NCBI GenBank assembly: GCA_937890005.1
Contig: CALBZA010000060.1
Coordinates: 1 to 61,413, forward strand
Reading direction: 5' to 3'
Length of the DNA: 61,413 nt
From: an uncultured Verrucomicrobia subdivision 3 bacterium
Lineage (GTDB): Bacteria > Verrucomicrobiota > Verrucomicrobiia > Limisphaerales > DASXHY01
Every line of letters starts with the position of its first letter. Positions within the stretch are counted from its first letter, which is position 1. Position numbers and translations under genes: made by a program. The notes beneath the pieces were generated by a model that was given only the letters and a program-made list of their open reading frames with translations, searched no databases and was not told where the DNA came from. Positions 57,905-61,413 of the stretch are shown piece by piece.

Positions 57905-59764
57905 GTGTTGAACGTGAGTAAGAGACGCCAAGTTGAATCTTCGGTGATACAGGATGCGCTGGCTACGGCAGAAGTGTTGGTTTCGCTGAGTCAAAGCGAA
58001 GCTCAAGCTATTGCAAAAGGCATTCATGAAGGCGCAAGGGTGGAATTTGCGCAAAGTCTCTGTGCCAGGATTTTATCCCAGCTGTGGAATCGTAAACTTG
58101 GAGGTCGAAACAACTGGCCAGTTCGCAAATGTTACGTGCCATTGATCAGTGGTTATTCAGGGCTTACGGAGCGAGCGGTGGATGCCTTGTCGCAGTTGCC
58201 CGCTGCTCGCGCCGGTTTTCTAATTGGGCAAATGTATACAGCGCTTCTTCCCGACCAGCTTCGGAAGAGCCTGGGTGCCTACTATACGCCTGTCCCGCTG
58301 GTGAATCGGCTGTTGCACCTGGTGGAACAGAGTGGAGTGGATTGGAGTTCTGCGAGGGTGATTGATCCGGCATGCGGTGGCGCGGCGTTTCTTGCGTCTG
58401 TTGCTCCGCGTTTGGCATGCCGTTCCCTCTTTCGCAGGCCTGTCGACAAATTGTTGGACGTTGAAAACCGCCTGCATGGACTGGAAATTGATCCCTTCGC
58501 AGCTTGGATGTCGATGGTCCTTCTCGACATCTCTTTATTAGATCTCTCAATTGCCGCCGGGCGCAGAATCAATTCCTTAGTTTCGGCCCGGGACGCTCTG
58601 ACTCTGGAAAGCTCCTGTTTTGGAAAATTCGACCTGGTCATTGGCAATCCGCCTTATGGAAAAGTGACTTTGTCCTCTGAACTTCGAACAAAATTCAAGG
58701 AGAGTTTGTTTGGCCACGCCAATCTTTACGGTGTATTCACTGAGTTGGCCGTTCGTCTCGCAAAACCAGATGGAGTGATTGCCTACGTGACTCCGACATC
58801 GATTCTTGGTGGTGAATACTTCAAGCAGCTTCGAACGTTCCTTTCTGCCAATGCTCCTCTTACTCTGGTGGACTTCGTCGTCGATCGAGAAGGTGTGTTC
58901 GAGGGGGTTCTTCAAGAAACAATGCTCACTGTTTTCCGGCGGGGCAAATTTCGTGATTCTACCGTGGAGATTCACCAGGTTGGAACGGCGGAACCAACGG
59001 CTCCCGTTGCGGTTGAAGCTGTCGGACGTTGCCGTCTCCATTCTGTGAAAGATGAGCCTTGGCTGCTACCCCGCTCCAAGGAGCAATTGCAATTGGTTGA
59101 GCGGTCTCACGCCATGCCGCATCGCCTCGCGGATTATGGTTTCGCGGTTTCCACCGGTCAGTTGGTCTGGAATCGGCACAAGGATCAGCTTAGAGCGGCA
59201 TTTGAAAGCGAATGTTATCCGATCATTTGGGCGGAGGCGGTGAACGCAGACGGAACCTTTCGCTTCCAGGCTGCAAGGCGGACGCATCTTCCGTATCTAC
59301 GACTGAAGTCAGGCCAGGATTTCCTGCTGAACCATGAACCATGCGTTCTCGTTCAGCGAACCACCGCCAAGGAACAGAAGAGGCGGCTGATTGCTGCGGT
59401 AATTCCCAATTCTTTCGTCGTGGAATATCCAGGCTTCGTCGTGGAGAACCATCTGAACATGGTGTATTCGCTTCATGCGAAACCGAAGGTGGGACTCAAG
59501 ACCATGACTGTCTTGCTGAACTCTCCCGTCGTTGATCAGGTATTCCGCTGCATCAGTGGTAGCGTGGCCGTCTCTGCCTTTGAATTGAACTCTCTGCCGC
59601 TGCCGAATCCCGACCAGATGCGACGGTTACAGGACGCGGTTCTTTCCGGAGTGCCAGCGTCGGAATTAGACTCTTTGATCAATGGTTTTTATGTCGGTCC
59701 ACTTGAAAATGCCGCCATTACCTCCAATCGTTCCCGCCAGGACCATTCTCGAGTGGCTGCCTGA
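57905..59764 (+). CDS. type II N6-adenine DNA methyltransferase of the PstI/BsuBI-type R-M system
   Basis: The protein has the gamma-class N6-A methyltransferase order: LGAYYTP motif X, SAM motif I DPACGGAAFLA (from residue 154), catalytic motif IV NPPY (248-251) and a C-terminal target-recognition region. I chose the GTG at 57905, which has AAGGA about 8 bp upstream; an in-frame TTG at 57854 would add 17 residues. The restriction endonuclease gene overlaps its 3' end. It should protect host sites from the partner enzyme. It and the endonuclease lie within a 58-bp direct repeat, as a mobile R-M unit. Confidence 0.9.
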   Translation: MLNVSKRRQVESSVIQDALATAEVLVSLSQSEAQAIAKGIHEGARVEFAQSLCARILSQLWNRKLGGRNNWPVRKCYVPLISGYSGLTERAVDALSQLPAARAGFLIGQMYTALLPDQLRKSLGAYYTPVPLVNRLLHLVEQSGVDWSSARVIDPACGGAAFLASVAPRLACRSLFRRPVDKLLDVENRLHGLEIDPFAAWMSMVLLDISLLDLSIAAGRRINSLVSARDALTLESSCFGKFDLVIGNPPYGKVTLSSELRTKFKESLFGHANLYGVFTELAVRLAKPDGVIAYVTPTSILGGEYFKQLRTFLSANAPLTLVDFVVDREGVFEGVLQETMLTVFRRGKFRDSTVEIHQVGTAEPTAPVAVEAVGRCRLHSVKDEPWLLPRSKEQLQLVERSHAMPHRLADYGFAVSTGQLVWNRHKDQLRAAFESECYPIIWAEAVNADGTFRFQAARRTHLPYLRLKSGQDFLLNHEPCVLVQRTTAKEQKRRLIAAVIPNSFVVEYPGFVVENHLNMVYSLHAKPKVGLKTMTVLLNSPVVDQVFRCISGSVAVSAFELNSLPLPNPDQMRRLQDAVLSGVPASELDSLINGFYVGPLENAAITSNRSRQDHSRVAA

Positions 59765-60800
59765 AGTTTTTGCCGAAGGAACTCCACATCGCACCTACGT
59801 GGTCCGTGAATTGGCTGCGAACACCTTGTTCGTAATGCTTTACATTGGAGCAATCGAGGGAACAGGCCGGTATATGCGTCCTGACCAAGTCACGAAGATG
59901 ACGGATCGTCAATCTGAATGCATTGGTGATGAAGCCCGTGAGAAATGGTGCCGGGATTCGCTCACGCCCGGCGCGATGCTTGATCTTCAGGGACGCTGGT
60001 ATGCCGCGAATACCCGAGAACCTATTCGCGACGAGACGCTTCGAAACGGACTGATCGCCCTCGGTGCCGTGGTCGAACGCAAGGACCTGCCAACAACGTC
60101 TGCTAAACCCAGGTATTCCATCTCGAGGCATTTTGCCGAACTCCTGCTGGCTCTTCATGGCAATCCGCCAAATGCGAAAGAACTCATCGGTGAATGGCAG
60201 AAGGCTCATTTGTCCCAGGCAGCTTTGAGCCGTATTCATCTGATACGCCGAGGAACGGTTCAGTCGACGTCCGCAGACCGTATTTCGGTGACGTTTCCGA
60301 ACGGCGAGGTTCGGCTGATGCTTCCAGGACCCAGCACAGTGATTTCGAAGGCGATCATCGAGGAATTTTGTCCGCGATTCATGCGGGAAGCCGGGGTGGT
60401 TTTTCTCAGTGAATCAGGCGACAAGGTGGTTGCGCGTGATGACCTGCTGGCAAGATCCATCGGCCTGAATTTGGACTACGGAAGAAATCTCCCCGACATC
60501 ATCCTGGCCGATGTTTCGGTTGAATCGCCGAAGGTCATATTCGTCGAAGTCGTGGCTTCGGACGGTCCAATCAACGAAGGAAGAAAGGAAGCTTTGCAAC
60601 AGGTGGCGGAATCTGCCGGATATGATCATTCCCACATCTATTTCATTTCAGCGTTTATGGACCGTGGTGCCTCGGCTTTCCGGAAGCTGGTCGCAGAGAT
60701 TGCCTGGGGAACATTCGTCTGGTTTGTGAGTGAGCCTGACAAACTGCTCATTTTCAAACAGGGTTCAGGCAAGGAACTCTCCTCACTTTTGGACGGGTAG
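59709..60800 (+). CDS. BsuBI/PstI-family type II restriction endonuclease
   Basis: The protein (363 residues from the chosen ATG; one at 59682 is nine codons earlier) shows the BsuBI/PstI C-terminal signature: LNLDYGRNLPDIILADVS followed by FVEVVASDGPINEGRKEAL, and a winged-helix-like N-terminal half (DETLRNGLIALGAVVERKD). Known members cut CTGCAG, so that site is the best guess. It overlaps the methyltransferase gene by 56 bp (83 bp with the earlier start), a coupling that keeps endonuclease expression behind the methyltransferase. Both genes look intact. Confidence 0.92.
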   Translation: MPPLPPIVPARTILEWLPEVFAEGTPHRTYVVRELAANTLFVMLYIGAIEGTGRYMRPDQVTKMTDRQSECIGDEAREKWCRDSLTPGAMLDLQGRWYAANTREPIRDETLRNGLIALGAVVERKDLPTTSAKPRYSISRHFAELLLALHGNPPNAKELIGEWQKAHLSQAALSRIHLIRRGTVQSTSADRISVTFPNGEVRLMLPGPSTVISKAIIEEFCPRFMREAGVVFLSESGDKVVARDDLLARSIGLNLDYGRNLPDIILADVSVESPKVIFVEVVASDGPINEGRKEALQQVAESAGYDHSHIYFISAFMDRGASAFRKLVAEIAWGTFVWFVSEPDKLLIFKQGSGKELSSLLDG

Positions 60801-60925
60801 GTGTGCAATCAAAAGACGCCGAAAAGGCAGATCTAAGCTCTAAAAGTCGAGAATTCTCCGCATAGCTTCTGCTTTAAGCATTTTCGTTTGCTTAGTTTTC
60901 TTTTGTTGATCTCTTTGGTGGCGCC

Positions 60926-60983
60926 TCAATCCTCCACCGGCACGACGAGGTTCTCCATGATGTAATCTTTTCGATCGGGAGTG
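60926..60983. repeat. 58-bp direct repeat, right copy (inside topoisomerase gene end)
   Basis: It is identical to 57750-57807 and starts exactly at the topoisomerase stop codon. It is the right edge of the restriction-modification insertion. The 125 bp between the endonuclease stop and this copy hold no gene. Confidence 0.97.
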
Positions 60984-61413
60984 TTCTTGCCCATGTAGAA
61001 TGTAAGGATGCCGGAGGCTTCGGTTTTGGGCGCGTATTCGACTTTGCTGACGCGCATTTGTTTGCCGATGAATTGCGCGAATTCTTTCGGGCTGATTTCT
61101 CCCAGACCCTTGAATCGCGTGATCTCGGGTTTGCCGCCCAGTTCCTTCACCGCCACGTCGCGTTCGGCTTCGCTGTAGCAATAAATCGTTTTCTCCTTGT
61201 TGCGCACGCGGAAGAGCGGCGTCTCCAGCACGTAAAGGTGGCCGTCGTGCACGAGCTGATCGAAGAAACGATAGAAGTAGGTGATCATCAAATTGCGGAT
61301 GTGCATGCCGTCCACGTCCGCGTCGGTGGCGAGGATGACCTTCTCGTAACGCAGGCCCTCGGTGTTGTCCTCGACGTTGAGCGCCTGCATGAGGTTGTAC
61401 ATCTCATCGTTCT
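60926..61413 (-). CDS. type IIA DNA topoisomerase subunit B (ParE/GyrB), C-terminal part
   Basis: The 5' part runs out of the window; the frame is open to the edge. What is seen is the TOPRIM domain with ILATDADVDGMHIRNLM (the DxD metal site) and the C-terminal blocks PLFRVRNKEKTIYCYSEAE, ITRFKGLGEISPKEFAQFIG, ending FYMGKNTPDRKDYIMENLV. The pattern resembles the Bacteroidetes/Verrucomicrobia ParE-like B subunits more than E. coli GyrB, so the symbol is left open. Its 3' end was the target of the R-M insertion yet the coding sequence is intact. Confidence 0.92.
   Translation of the reverse strand, partial: NDEMYNLMQALNVEDNTEGLRYEKVILATDADVDGMHIRNLMITYFYRFFDQLVHDGHLYVLETPLFRVRNKEKTIYCYSEAERDVAVKELGGKPEITRFKGLGEISPKEFAQFIGKQMRVSKVEYAPKTEASGILTFYMGKNTPDRKDYIMENLVVPVED

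Noticed and set aside
57808..60925. Integrase or transposase within the R-M insertion
   Set aside because: Only the methyltransferase and endonuclease genes fit; no tyrosine or serine recombinase or DDE motif is visible on either strand.

Overview
The window looks like a chromosomal segment of a Verrucomicrobiota bacterium, most likely of the Pedosphaerales/Limisphaerales type. This is inferred from the mid-50s GC content, a Rho factor with a long Ala/Pro-rich N-terminal extension, a BspA-like leucine-rich-repeat protein with the C-terminal tail typical of secreted verrucomicrobial proteins, a ParE/GyrB of Bacteroidetes/Verrucomicrobia style, and short tandem repeats in many intergenic gaps. 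No rRNA, phage, transposase or CRISPR is visible. One tRNA-Thr-like gene is present, with signs of decay.

Region 1 (about 0.1-32.8 kb, minus strand) is a large surface-polysaccharide locus. Read in the direction of transcription it begins with a NarL-type response regulator, a Wza-like export lipoprotein and a NusG/RfaH-like antiterminator. These are followed by a Gfo/Idh sugar oxidoreductase, two FemAB/GNAT-like acyltransferases, a Wzc-like co-polymerase with a damaged P-loop, a deacetylase-glycosyltransferase fusion, an alpha/alpha-toroid protein, GT2, GT4, GT9 and GT32-like glycosyltransferases, an O-antigen ligase/polymerase, an asparagine-synthetase-like protein, an MBOAT + SGNH acylation pair, a parallel beta-helix protein, a Wzm/Wzt ABC exporter, an FkbM methyltransferase and a fused GmhA-HldE heptose enzyme. 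Between 12.5 and 26 kb most gene junctions carry arrays of 7-8 bp repeats. Three genes take their stop codon from such a repeat.

Region 2 (32.8-57.4 kb) is mostly housekeeping: carbonic anhydrase, PurE, chromate transporter, a GlcD-like oxidase, DUF2007, PIN-TRAM, an MlaD-MlaF-MlaE lipid transport operon, an S41-like pseudoprotease, a three-part LMW-phosphatase/RpiB/GlyA fusion, Rho, a lipoprotein plus ResB/CcsA cytochrome c maturation genes, an LptF/G permease, an LRR protein, an FMN reductase, a PiT phosphate transporter with Sel1 repeats inserted in its middle plus its DUF47 partner, and a serine hydrolase.

Region 3 (57.4-61.4 kb) is a PstI/BsuBI-type restriction-modification pair lying between the 3' end of a type IIA topoisomerase B-subunit gene and a perfect 58-bp copy of that 3' end. 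This is the signature of an insertion that duplicated its target, and it is the clearest mobile-DNA event in the window.
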